From Gnetum montanum (taxonomy: Eukaryota > Streptophyta > Gnetopsida > Gnetales > Gnetaceae), in the NCBI GenBank assembly GCA_015680685.1, contig MNCI01025089.1:976253-1040252 (forward strand): DNA of 64,000 nt, in the 5' to 3' direction. Position 1 is the stretch's first letter. Every line of letters begins with the position of its first letter. The notes under the pieces were generated by a model that saw only the letters and a list, made by a program, of their open reading frames with translations, did no database searches and had not been told where the DNA came from. Shown here piece after piece: positions 11,401-23,129 of the stretch. The position numbers were made by a program, and so were the translations under genes.

Positions 11401-12339
11401 ATCCAAAATTAATTAAATAATAACCATATGAAAGATCAAGCATATGGCTACAAACCCATAGCATCAAATCTTATAAGTATATAGCCATTTTCTTAATACA
11501 AAATACACAATGTTTCTTTCTTTTTTCATGCAAAAAGCTTAAAATTCATAAAGACTAACTTGACATAGCCATGAAAGATAGAGAAAACAATTGATACCCA
11601 TTTAAAAAACATCAAAATAATGTAGTAGGATTTTTTTATAACTAAATTTTAACAAACATCAAGGCCTAGGTATAAAAAAAATAGCCCTACCCATAAATTT
11701 TTGGAAAAAAGCATGAAAACAATAAGCCTAATTTTAAAAATCAAATATACCAATCCAGAAAAATGATATTACCATAGATCAAGGTAGAAAAAACCAAAAT
11801 ATGATGCGGATTTCATCAAAATTTTGTTTTCCCCCCTCTATCAATGTAGGTTTAAAGAAACCTATGCCACATGTCGCAAGAAAAACAATAAAAATGGCTA
11901 GAAACGTAAGCAAACAATGGTGAGGGTTGTCTAACTTGAAGTAGCAAAGGATGGGGAATGGATTGAGATGGGTTTTGGTATCCCTGATAGATCCCTTTCC
12001 TACACATGTTCCTTCTAATTTCTTGGATTTCAACTCTTTTCCCCATACTTCTTAGATGTCATGGTAGGCTCAATGCTAGGAATGGTTGGAAACTATGAAG
12101 AATAGAGGTTCAATGCTAGCTATATGGAAGACTAGAGGTTTTCATGTTAAAGATGAATTCTCTCTATTATAAAAATCTCCTTTGAAACTCTTCACCAATT
12201 CCTTATTTTTGTAGAATGAAAATTGTGTTGAAATTTGTGAAATTTCACAATAAATACCACATCAAAACCTAAAACACCCACCTCTGAACCTCACTTGCCC
12301 ATGTAGTACACAATAACTTCAAGTGCACTAAAGTTCAAG

Positions 12340-14940
12340 GGGAAAAATTCTCTTCCATGCTAAGATTGGTGGGAGTTAGGTTATGAATTCAAAAGTTTAA
12401 AATTTTAAGTAGTGGCCCCACCATACACCCACATTTGACCTAAAAACTACATCAACGCTAAGTTTTTTCCACTTTTGACACTTAGAATAATATTTCAACC
12501 TTAACTCCCATGTATCCACACTAGGGATGCCATTCCCAACATGGACACATCTCTCCCATTTCCTAAAGCCACTAAAACATAACCTTTTAGCCATTTTTAG
12601 CAACTAAAACCTACCTTTCCAACCCAAAGCTTCAAAAAGGAGGTTAGACATTGCCAAAACTAGATAATTTAGGTTTTCACACTAGGGAAACATTTCCTAG
12701 CATGGAAAAAGAGGCGTAATATCCATTCCTATCCCTGATCACCCATATAGCTTAATTTTGACATCCAAAGTGGGCCCACATGGCCTAAAACTCCTCCAAG
12801 CACCCCTAGCAACCCTGAAACCTAACCAAACCTAGTCAAAACTATTTAAAACATTCAGATTTGGTAGTTTCACAATAGGAAAGGTGTAATATAGGCTAAA
12901 AATTCCAATCCCAATGTGGATGGATGGGGGAAAGCCAAAAATTACCTTAATTGACTACCTAGTGGCCATTTCTCAAAGCCAAGTACTCACTCATAGCCTC
13001 CAATAGCCTAGGTGGATCTTACAAAAATTCAATTCTCCATCCATGACCTATTCCACACTGATGAATCCCTCATATACACTACCTATCTTAGATCTAGCAT
13101 GAAAACCTAGTGGGTATGCAATAAAATCCAAGTTATCATCCAAAATAGCCAAATAACCTACCTTGGTTATCCTTAGACCCTACTAGAACTATCTGGAGCT
13201 ACCAAAGACCTAAAAACTAGCCAAAATGGCATAAAACTACCATCTTTCTTTCATGCACATTGGGGCCATCATGCCCAACATGGAAGAAGTGAGAAAGATT
13301 ACATGAGACATCTAGGAGCCTCCAAATCATTGCATCCTGACACCTAGTATTGATCGTTGACACCAACAACCCTAGAGGCTGACATGCAGGGTTGATTGGC
13401 TATTAAACTACCCTAGATCTCACTTTCTTGATTCTTTCATGTTGAGGAATACCTCTTCCATGCATCCCAATGTGGAAATAAGGTGGGTGGTTCAATGAAG
13501 ATTAGTGGATATCCCAAAAGCGAAAAACAACCTTAAATTATGTTGTGCTAATAAAAAAACTTTGACAGCCTCTCCAAAAGCCTCTAGACTACAAAAAATT
13601 AACTAAAATCCTGTTCCTAAGGTTCTTCCATGTTGGGTAGGACCTCTCTACATTGAGTATTTTAATCTTAGCATGGATGATAAGGGGCAAGCCAAAGCTA
13701 CTGAAGTTTACATGTAGTTTAACTTTTGAGAGCAACTCAATCCTTCTAGATGACACCAAACTTTTGGAAGTCTCTTGAAATGATTAAAAATTATTTCCCT
13801 TAGGTTCTCCACATTTAGAAAACCTTCATCAATTTTTTTCATCCACGCCCCATCATGGATGAATGGGGGAAAGCCTAAAAACATTTTCATAGCCCTCAAA
13901 ATAAATAGATTTTGACCTTAGGCATCGATAATCAACACTAGCAAGCCTATGGACACACATGCATAGGAAAAAATTTTAAAAATTAGCAAAAAGTGGAGCC
14001 TTCTATTTCCTCCATTCTAGCTAGTTTGGAAGCTAGGGGAAACTTTTTGAGGACTCTAAAATAGCATTTAGGCATCCTAAATAGATTCTAGAAAGCCTTT
14101 TGTCTGTCCTAGGACCTTGTTTGTGCATCTCAAAACCCTTAGACACACCAAAAATGATCATAAATAGCCAAAAATATTTTCCAAATAATCTTCCATTCTA
14201 ATAATGATAATTCTAGCATGGAAGAAAGGGGAAAAACATCAAAAACCATCTAATGACCCTTGAAATGACTAAGTTTTGTCACTAGGTAGTAGTAGTCGAC
14301 ACTAGCAGACTTGGAAACCTACATGCATGGCAAAAAATGATAGAAAATGGTAAAAATTAGGGTTCCTCAATCTTTGATGTTGAGAGTCCTCTCTTCCATG
14401 TTGGTTAGTGTGGAAGTAGTGGGGGAACTTTAGCAAGACTAAAAAATAGCCTTTGAATACATTAAACAAACACTCTACATCCCTACATGAACCCTAAGAC
14501 TAGTTTTACATCTTCTAGAATCATCAAACCCTAAAAAGTAACTTCAAATAATGAAACTCCTCTCTTCCATTCTAGCCAATGTTGAAATAGGGGGCGGGGA
14601 GGCTACAAAACATGCTTCTTGACATTTACAAACCTTTGGAGTGCCCAATTATGATAGATCTATCCCTACGCTACCTTGGAAATGCCTTGGGAATTCAATT
14701 TTGGACCTCAAGATGCCCTAAAAGCTACTTCCCTTTTTTTCCATTCTAAAGATCCATCCTTCCATGTTGGCCATCATAGAAACAAATGGGGCCTAGTGTG
14801 GAAGATTCAAAACTCTCAATTTTCATATCCAAATAGCTCAAAAATAGCCTTAACTAATGCCAAAACATACCAAATCACCTTGTAGCCCTAACCCATGGCC
14901 TAGTAAGGCCTAAAACTAGCAAAATCCAACCCCTTTTGAC
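12340..14940 (+). repeat. Array 1: ~14 diverged units of a ~190-bp tandem repeat
   Basis: A marker word CTTCCATG(T/C) or close variants recurs at 12352, 12505, 12673, 12868, 13051, 13248, 13434, 13625, 13807, 14010, 14190, 14393, 14564 and 14759. The last nine average 189 bases apart. Within units the order is kept: CTTCCATGTTGG..AATGTGGAAG-like, 'GGGGGAA', 'AAATAGCCTTT', 'CCTAGAAACC', then 'AAAAGT/ATT' before the next marker. Copies are heavily diverged, so the array is old. It lies directly upstream of pol in element B and beside the 5' end of the antisense gene. Confidence 0.7.
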
Positions 14941-15509
14941 CTTTATTAGCTAAGTTTGGCGATATGTAGCTTTTTTTTCTTAAGTTAATCTTATTACATG
15001 ATGTTTTAATTTATTTTTGACCTTGTGTTGCATTGTTGATGTTGTTGACCTTCTGGTGGCCTTTATGTAGCCATATGGTTTCTTTATTTATCTTATTCTA
15101 GCTTTATTTATCTTTTTTATCCTTTGATTGCTATTAAATAGTGGTGTTTTTCTTTCATTGGCCACTATTTGACACCATGTGACCATGGCTAGCTAAGGCT
15201 TTGAACTAGCATTATAGTCCACCAAGACTCTAAACTAGTGTTATGGCCTACCAAGGCCTAAAAATCACAAAATCCTGATCCTCGTTGACCACTCATAGTC
15301 TTATTTCTCATACTTTCCTTTGTTTGACCTTGTTTTGACCTTTATTTGGGCATTATTTCTCTTTGTTTACTTATTTTTACCCTATTTATATCCTTGGATG
15401 ACTTTGTTTGCATTAGAATAGCATAAATTTGCATAATTTTCTAGAATTTTAGCATTATTTATTCAATTTCTCCTAGATGTTACCTAATATGCTTTTGGTT
15501 AACATGTAG
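14940..15509. other. Spacer before pol with possible 3' splice site
   Basis: AT-rich DNA with repeated TTGACCTT words. It ends at TTTTGGTTAACATGTAG|G (15507-15509), a pyrimidine-poor but plausible acceptor just before the first pol codons (ATGAGTACCTGG, 15519-15530). Ogre elements are known to carry an intron between protease and RT; a similar role here is inference. Confidence 0.35.
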
Positions 15510-15519
15510 GATCAAAATA

Positions 15520-18500
15520 TGAGTACCTGGGAGCAAATCATTTTACCTTTAAGCCTAACTGGGCCTCACAGTGATGTAGAATAGTATATCGACCCTAATT
15601 GCCTAGATCTTAAGCCTAAGAGTTTTCTTGACCACATAGCCTCAATAAAGAAACTTCTAAAACTAGAAAATCTATTCAAAACCCTTGACTTAGAGTCAAT
15701 TGACATAATGGAAGACTCTCTACTTGAGGTTCTTGTCACAACATAGTGGTGAGGAGAAAACCCTTAAACTAAGTTTCTCATTTAAACCTCAATAGGCACA
15801 AGACATCACCAAGGTCCTACAAAGAAACATTAAGATATTTTCTTGTTCATATGAAGATATTCCAAAACTAGACCCATGCTTAGTTTAGCACAACATCATA
15901 TTTCACCCTAGCATTAGACTGGTTAAGCAAAAAGTAAACAAGATTAGACCTAATTTGACCTTGGTAGTTCATGATGAGATCTCAAAGCTCTACCAAGCTA
16001 GCTTCATTCGGGTTGTTGAATATGTAGAATGGATGTCCAACATAGTAGTAGTCCCTAAGAAAAATTGGAGCATCTATATTTGCATCAATTTCTATGACTT
16101 AAATAAAGCAACCATCAAGGATGACTTTCCTTTTCCTAGTATTGATCAACTTATTGATACTATGGCTAGACATGCCTTCTTTTCCTTTATGGATGTATTC
16201 TTTGGGTACAACCAAATTAAAATTAACCTAGAGCAACAACTTAGCATGACCTTCATAACCCCTTGAGGTATCTTTTGTTATACCATGATTCCCTTTGGCC
16301 TTAAGAATGTGAGAGCAACTAATCAATGAGCCATCACCTATATCTTTAGTGATTACATGCTAGGTTTACTCAATGATCACATAGATGATATAGTTATTAA
16401 ATCCAAAGTGGCCAATAACCATGCTAATGACCTACACCTTGTGTTTAAATGATGCCTCAACTATGAGCTTAGGCTCAAATTTAAGAAATGTTTCTTCAAT
16501 GTCAAGATCAATAAGCTTCTTGGCTTTGTAATGTATAAAGCAAAAATATATGTCAATCTTGATAAGGTTATGGTCATATCTAGATTAATAGTGCCTACCA
16601 ACCTTAAGGAGCTTCAAGGATTACAAGGCATATTACAGTTTATTTGTAGGTTTATCACTAGGGTTATGGATAAATTATAGCCCATGCAACACTTGCTTAA
16701 GAAATGAATTCACTATGAGTGGATGGCTCAATGCCAAGAGGCCTTTGATAAGCTTAAGAAAGAGTTGGCACAACTACCAATAGTCTATCCTCCACAATAG
16801 GGTAAATCGTTTTACATGTATCTTGCCATCTCTGACATCTCCATTACTTTTCTACTCTATCAGAAGCATGATGATGGAGTAGAGATGCTAGTATACTACC
16901 TTAGTCATGCATTATTTATCCATGAGACCTAATACACTAAAGTGGAGAAGTATTCTCTAGCACTAGTGTTCTCATTGAAGAAGTGGAGATACTACCTCTT
17001 CAGAATCTAATTCAATGTCATTTGTAAGGACAACATACTTAGAGCCATAATGACCAACATATAAAAAAGTAGTTATCTAGGTTGATGGAAAGCCATAACC
17101 ATAGAGTTTGACCTTCATTACATTTCTCAATCCTCAACAAAAGGTCAAGCTATAGTTGTAAAACTTACAATTTCACCCATCGATGACCAAGCAACCATAT
17201 ATCCTGAGTTCCTTGATGAGCACATTAACAATATTAGCCAAGTGCCCAAGGGTTATGAGTCAGTCATGTACTTTGATGAAGCTTCAATTACTAATGGGAC
17301 CACTACCACTACCATTGTAATGTTTCCATATAATGAAATCTAATCCTTTTCCTATCATTTTGAGTTTTCATGCACCAATAACATAGTGGAGTATGAGAGT
17401 TTGATCAGAGGGATGATGGTAGCTTGTTACGTAGGAATTAGAGGCTTAATGATTAAAGATAATTCATAGCTTGTGGTTAACCAAGTGACCAAGGTCTATG
17501 CATGTAAAGCCAAACACTTACAACCATACTATGACCTAGGAAAGTAATTGTTACAACAATTTTTAGATGTTGATATCTAACACATACCGTAAAATGAGAA
17601 CTCCATAGCTAATGAAATTGCAATGTTAGCCCTTAGTGTGACACCAGATGTGTTTAGTAAGTTGTCCACCTTAACTGTGGAATGTGCTACTCCCATCACA
17701 TAGAATACTAAGGATACCTTTGTGGTCATCATTCATACTGCTCCTGCTAGGGAGTGATATTATGATATCAAATTTTACCTTATTCATGATGAATCCTCAT
17801 AAGGCCTCACTACTGATCAAAAGGATGTTCTATGAAAGTGATCAAAGTAGTATATCATCATAGGTGATAATACATTATGTCAATGATCCTATGATGGCAT
17901 ACTTCTAAAGTGCTTAGGTAAAATTAAATTCAAAACAATCCTAGAGGAGGTTCATGAGGGTATTTATGGAGGACATATAGGAACTAGAGCTATGACTACT
18001 AAAATTAGATAGTTAGCCTACTACTAGCCCCATATGGAAAGTGATAGTATGCAGAAGGTTAAGTGATGTAACAAATGTCAATGACATAGTAACCTAATAC
18101 ATGTATCATTGATTAAGTTGCACACAACTTAGATCACATGGTCATTTTAATGATGGGGGTTGGATATCATTGGATCTATAATGCCTAAGTCTTCTATAGG
18201 ACATAGCTTCATCATCAGTGCAACCAAATACTTTACTAAGTGAGTTGAGGCTATTCCCCTAAGGAAAAGTACACCTGACCAAGTTTGCAAGTTTATCCTA
18301 GACAACATTGTAGCCCATTTTGGCATACCAATGATCATATTTACTGACAATAGACCATAATTTAGTAGGTACAAAATGAAATATTTCTATTACAACCTAG
18401 GCATTAAGCATTCTTTCTCTTTAGCTTATTACCCTCAAGCAAATGGATAAGAAGAATCAAGCAACAAGGCCATCATCAACTTGCTCAAGAAGATGCTCAA

Positions 18501-18640
18501 CAACAACAAGCACAAATGGCATGAGCAACTTGTTCATGCACTATGGGTATACAAAACAATCTATCACATGGAAACTGGTGTGACCCCTTATAGCCTATTT
18601 TATGATTTGGAAGCTATTTTACCTTTTGAACATCAGTGGT
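15520..18640 (+). pseudogene. Element B pol: RT, RNase H, second RNase H, integrase
   Basis: Copies element RNA to DNA and inserts it. Domains in order: pre-RT linker FSCSYEDIPKLDP (~15840); RT 15955-16560 with VVPKKN, FSFMDVFFGYNQIKI and the catalytic box read as HIDD (16378-16389; usual YVDD); RNase H1 ~16720-17060 (YYLSHAL, YSLALVFSLKKWRYYL); a second RNase H from 17269 (YFDEASITNG) with CTNNIVEYESLIRGMM, the archaeal-type domain known from Tat/Ogre elements; integrase ~17940-18640 with HEGIYGGHIG, CNKCQ, GLDIIG, IFTDN and ANG-EESSNK (D-D-E). Nearly all the many stops replace Gln or Trp. Dead copy. Confidence 0.9.
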
Positions 18641-18995
18641 GAACCTGTAGTGGTACTTTGTATTCTTTGTCAATCCCTCTTGGTCAATCCCCTAGATACC
18701 AACAAAGAGGGGCCATTGAAACACCACAAAATTTTTCATGTTATGGTCAATTTTCATCATGTAACTTTCACCCCATGAAACTTCAGGCATAAATTCATTG
18801 TAAATGCAAAGGTTATAATCCATGAGGAGCAATCTCACATATTCCATACTTTCAGGGCTAAAAAATTCCTCGTAAGTGGTCAAAGAATCATTCCCTAAGT
18901 GAAAAACACTACATAGTATCTATATTTGGGCATCAATATGGGGGGTCAAAGATGTCTTTTGGAAAGCCAAAAACTGAAATTTGATGGGTTTTATT
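18641..18995. other. 3' untranslated stretch of element B
   Basis: Between integrase and the poly-G tract. The integrase C-terminal part that element D still shows is not readable here, so a deletion is possible. No other gene is supported. Confidence 0.45.
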
Positions 18996-19022
18996 GGGGG
19001 GGGGGGGGGGGGGGGGGGGGAG
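18996..19022 (+). other. 25-G homopolymer at polypurine tract position
   Basis: Bases 18996-19020 are 25 consecutive G, followed by AG and then the LTR start. This is where the primer for plus-strand synthesis lies in LTR elements. The run length may be affected by assembly. Confidence 0.7.
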
Positions 19023-20266
19023 TGTAGTATACACTTTTCTATATTGAAAACATTTTTAATGGGTAAATCTCACCTCCCCACAACATGAAGGAATGTGTGT
19101 TTCCCCTCTTAGCATGGAAACCTTTTCCCCCACCTACCCCAACATGGAGACTACATGCATATCATGGAAACCTTCCCTCCTTAGCATAGAGGTTTTCACT
19201 AGTGTGGAGGCTCCACCCCCAATGTGGAAACTACATGCCCCTAGAGTGGAAGCCACAAAAGCCAAATTTCATCACTCCATGAAATTTAATGTTGATCAAC
19301 CACTTTAGCAAGCATGGAAAAAGGCTTAATGTAGAAGATTCATCTCCAATGTAGAAGGTATCCCCATTACTATCTATAGTAAGTGGAATGGCCATGGGCA
19401 TTTAGAACTTACTATATATGGGAACCCCACAAATTTGGTCACCCATCTTACTTGCAGGAGGTAAAAATTTGCAACAATTTCATTGCCAATTTGCAATGAT
19501 TATGAAACCAAATTATAGTAATTTTTTAGCACCATTCATGGGCTAAAACCTATAAAAGCCAACCTCAAACATAATTTAGATGTTAGGCACACATTTTTAG
19601 TTACACACTTTTTGCAAATTAATACCATTGGAATTTTTTCTAGGCTCTTTGGTCATTTGAGACTTTAGGCATTTCAACACTTGGGAATTTTTAAGCATTT
19701 GAGAGCCCTTGCAAACTCCTATGCTTGCATTCTCTTGAGCCCTAGTGTGGAAGAACTATAGCATCTGCAACCCCCTTGAGACTTGTGAATTTTTTGTGTT
19801 AACACTACATTTCTTGGATTTCCAAACCCCAACGTGGAATAATTTGGTAGACAATTTTTTTACTTTTCTAACCTTCTAGTAGTACCCCAAATTGTAGATC
19901 TATATTTTATAGAAAAGGAGGTTTGAAAGCATTATGAGTGGCTTAGCATACGGATCATGGATCAAACCACATCAGCTTCAACGGGCTTTGAACCCTTGCC
20001 CCAGCGAACTTCCTTTACTCTCTCACAAGCATTTCTTGTACACATTTCTAAAACTCATTCTTTATTATTTTAATAAAGTTTTAAAGTTTCATTTTTTATG
20101 CAATCAGCATTTTCTTTCCATTTTACAAATTTGTAATTTTTGAAGTTTATTTTTTCAATTCACCATTTTGCATTTTGTAAGTCCCTAGGTGATCTATGAA
20201 ATCATCCAAGGCACCTTTAATCCAATTTTTTAGAGGCCCTTCAAATTTAGGCTTGAGGTTGCTACA
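19023..20266 (+). repeat. 3' LTR of element B
   Basis: Begins TGTAGTATACAC right after the purine tract and ends GGTTGCTACA, giving inverted TGTAG/CTACA termini over 1244 bases. U3 carries short repeats around CATGGAAAC / AATGTGGAAAC (19085-19260). A TATA box (CCTATAAAAGCC) lies at 19549-19560. A T-rich U5 follows. Immediately after 20266 the minus-strand integrase of element D is readable, so this end marks insertion of B into D. The 5' LTR must lie left of the window. Confidence 0.75.
19549..19560 (+). promoter_or_regulatory. TATA box of element B LTR
   Basis: CCTATAAAAGCC, about 530 bases into the LTR, in the expected U3/R position on the plus strand. Confidence 0.5.
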
Positions 20267-20274
20267 CCAAATAC

Positions 20275-23060
20275 ATTAGTTTTCCAATGACTATTTTTTT
20301 TTTTTTGTTGCAACATTGCTCTTCCATTGAATCTAGGTCAATGTTATGCATCTTCTTATATAACTCATCATTGATGAAGTTAGAAAGAGCTACCTTTAAG
20401 GATGGAACTTGCAATTAAAGAGGAAAAATAGCTTCAAATCTATAAAGTAGGCTATATAGGGTTGTACCAGTTACTATTCTAAAGGTTCTCATATAAGCCC
20501 ATGATGTGTATAACAATCGTTCATACCACTTGCATCTACTATTGTTTAGCATCTTCTTTAAAAGATTTATGATGATCTTGTTACTAGATTCGGCTTGTCA
20601 ATTAGCATGTGGATAGTATGATGACAAAAAAGAATGTCTAATGTTCAATTTTTGGCAAAAAGTTTACATTTCCTAGCTACTGAATTATGGTTCATTATCT
20701 TTGAAAATTGTCAAGGGTAAACCAAAATAGAATATAATGTTTTCTAATATGAATTTACAAACTTGTTAAGATGTTTTTCTTCTTAGAGAAATAGCTTCAA
20801 CCCATATTTTAAAATATTCAATTGTAGTGATGGTGAAGCTATGCCCTATAGAGGACATAGGCGTTATAGGTCCAATTATGTTGAATTTCAACATTGAAAT
20901 GGCCACATGATTTGAGTAGTGTGTAACTCAATTGGTGGCACATGTATTATATTGTTATTCCATTGACAGATGTTACAAGTCTTAACCTTCTACATGTAAT
21001 CATTTTCCATATAGGACCAATAGTATCCTAAGGCTCTATTTTTGGTGGTTATGGCCCTAGGTCCTATATGTCCTCCGCATACATAATCATGAATATAATT
21101 TAGGATCATTTGGGCTTTTTTTTTTCCTAAGCACATTAATAATACATCATCATAGGATCTTTGACATAATTTGTTATCAGTTACTATGACATACTATTTC
21201 TATCATTTATGTACAATATCCTTTTGAGAGGCTATCAGGTTTCATGAAGGTTCACCATGCATTTGGTAGACATTAATGTCATCATATCATTCTAGTTGAG
21301 GATTGTTGTCAATGGAGGCTATAGAAATACCTTTAGTATTCTACAATATGGGAAGAGCACAATTCTTCATCAAGTAAGATAACTTATTAAATACATCAAG
21401 CATTCCACTTAGGGCTAGGGTGGTAATGGCATTTTCTAGAGTGTTCTCAGCTTGGGGAATATGTTGGATCTTAACATTTATAAACTTTTGAATGAATTTT
21501 TTAGCAAGCATAGATTTTGATTACTTGGTTGAAAACTAGTTACAAATCACCTTTTATCATTAAACATGTAATTCTATAATTTTAGGCTATCATCATCCCT
21601 TTGATTAATCCTTCATATTCTACTACATTGTTAGTACATGGGAATTCAAAATGATAAGTGAAAGGTTGGATCTCACAAGAGTGTAATGTGATGATGATAG
21701 CAGCACTAGGTCCATGGGCAATTGAAGCTCCATCAAAGTGCCTAATGCCATCATAACCTCTAGGTATGTCATTAATAATATTGACATTCTCATTAGGAAA
21801 TTTAGGGTCTATGGTTGTATTTTCTTCAACTATGGAAGCATTAAGTTATTTAGTTATAGCTTGATCTTTCTTGGAAGATGTAATGTAGATCAAAGTTAGC
21901 TGTTATGGCTTTACATCAGGCTATACAACTACTCCTTTAGATATTGGTCATTATGGCTTCTAGCACATTTTCTTTACATATGACATTAACCTAACTCCTA
22001 AATCGGTAGTGTCTCCACTTCTTCAAAGAGAAGACTAAGGCTAAGTAGTGTTTGTCAACCTTAGTATATCAAGCCTCATAAGCTATCAATGCATGGCTCA
22101 AGTAGTATATAGAAAACTCTACTCCATCATCTCATTTTTGATAGAGTAGAAACGCTATGAATGTTTCAGAGATTGCAAGGTAGACATAAAATGGTTTCTC
22201 TTTTTGAGAGAGATACATGGTGGGCAATCAGACCAACTCTTGCTTAATACTATCAAAGGATTTTTAGCATTGGTCAGTCCTCTGATAGGCAACCCATTTA
22301 TTAAGCAAGTGTTGCATGGATTGTAGCTCATTCATGAACCTCAAGATGAACCTATGAATAAATTACAATTGATCTTGTAAGTAATTGTTTAAACTTTCTA
22401 GGTGCTGAAAAATTAATTATGGCCTTAACCTTGACAATATTGACATGTATCCCTACTTTAGATACTTTGAAACCAAGCATTTTACTAGTTTTAATGTTGA
22501 ATACACACTTCTTATTATTAAGCCTAAGCTCATACTTGAAACATCATTGAAGTATTAAATTAAGGTCATGAGCATGGTAATTGGTTATTTTGGACTTGAC
22601 AGCTATGTCATCCATATAGTCATTAACTAACCCTAACATATAGTCATTTAAGATTTAAGTTATAGATTTTTGATAGGTTGACCCTACATTTTTTTACACT
22701 AAATGACATCATGATGTAACAAAAGGCTCCCTAAGGGGTCATGAAGGTTGTGTACAGTTGATGTTCTAGCTTGATTCTAACTTGGTTAGATACCAAAAAC
22801 CCATCCATAAAGGATAGCAAAGCATGGCCAACTGTAATATCAATAAGTTGATGAATACTAGGCAAAGGGAAATCATCTTTTATGTTGACCTTATTGAGAT
22901 CATGGAAATAAATATAGATATGAATAGTTTCAACTATATTAGATACCAAATTAGCATAATTGATAGCTTGGATGAAACCAGCTTGGTAAAGCTTCCAGAT
23001 CTCATCGTCACTTTGTTTGGCCAAATCTAGTATAACCTTACAAACTTTTTACTTCATGGA
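20275..23060 (-). pseudogene. Element D pol: integrase, two RNase H domains, RT
   Basis: Same domain order as the element B pol, on the opposite strand. RT at 23024-22731 (KLYQAGFIQAINYANLVSNI, IKDDFPLPSIHQLID, LLSFMDGF); RNase H1 ~22310-22010 (FYVYLAISE, YYLSHAL, LALVFSLKKWRHY); second RNase H ~21770-21580 with HFDGASIAHG and CTNNVVEYEGLIKGMM; integrase ~21200-20300 with a readable C-terminal part (MLNNSRCKWYERLLYTSWAY). Several frameshifts and many Gln/Trp-to-stop changes. It retains the integrase C-terminus that B lacks. B is inserted in its 3' end, so its own 3' LTR is outside the window. Confidence 0.85.
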
Positions 23061-23129
23061 TTTGATACTATCATCAAGTATAATGTTATGTTAGACTAAG
23101 AGGATCATAATGTTATGTTAGTTTATTTA

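Larger units (their letters stand above)
6817..12060 (-). pseudogene. Multi-exon antisense gene inside element B spacer (unknown product)
   Basis: On the minus strand a chain of coding-looking blocks is separated by AT-rich gaps whose edges fit plant splice sites (…AG at the start, GT… at the end). Exons I can place, in gene order: 10346-9904, 9811-9532, about 9440-8402, 8279-8118, 8027-7887, 7776-about 7000, 6909-6817 (ends in TAG). A first exon near 12060-11950 (MGKRVEIQEIRR) is possible. The blocks have ordinary amino-acid composition and few stops, again at Gln/Trp positions. The 9300-9000 part (FIINIRGVKINVDIDEGLF) recalls the 'putative plant transposon protein' type of domain also seen in Athila ORF1. 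Function is not recognised. It may be an element-encoded accessory gene read antisense to gag-pol. Confidence 0.6.

Noticed and set aside
12340-14940. Regularly spaced repeats considered as a CRISPR array
   Set aside because: Units are ~190 bases, diverged along their whole length, with no short identical repeat and no cas genes; the surroundings are plant retroelements.
19934-20143. 69-residue ORF near the end of element B LTR
   Set aside because: Lies within the LTR R/U5, has no family match, and its tail is T-rich low complexity.
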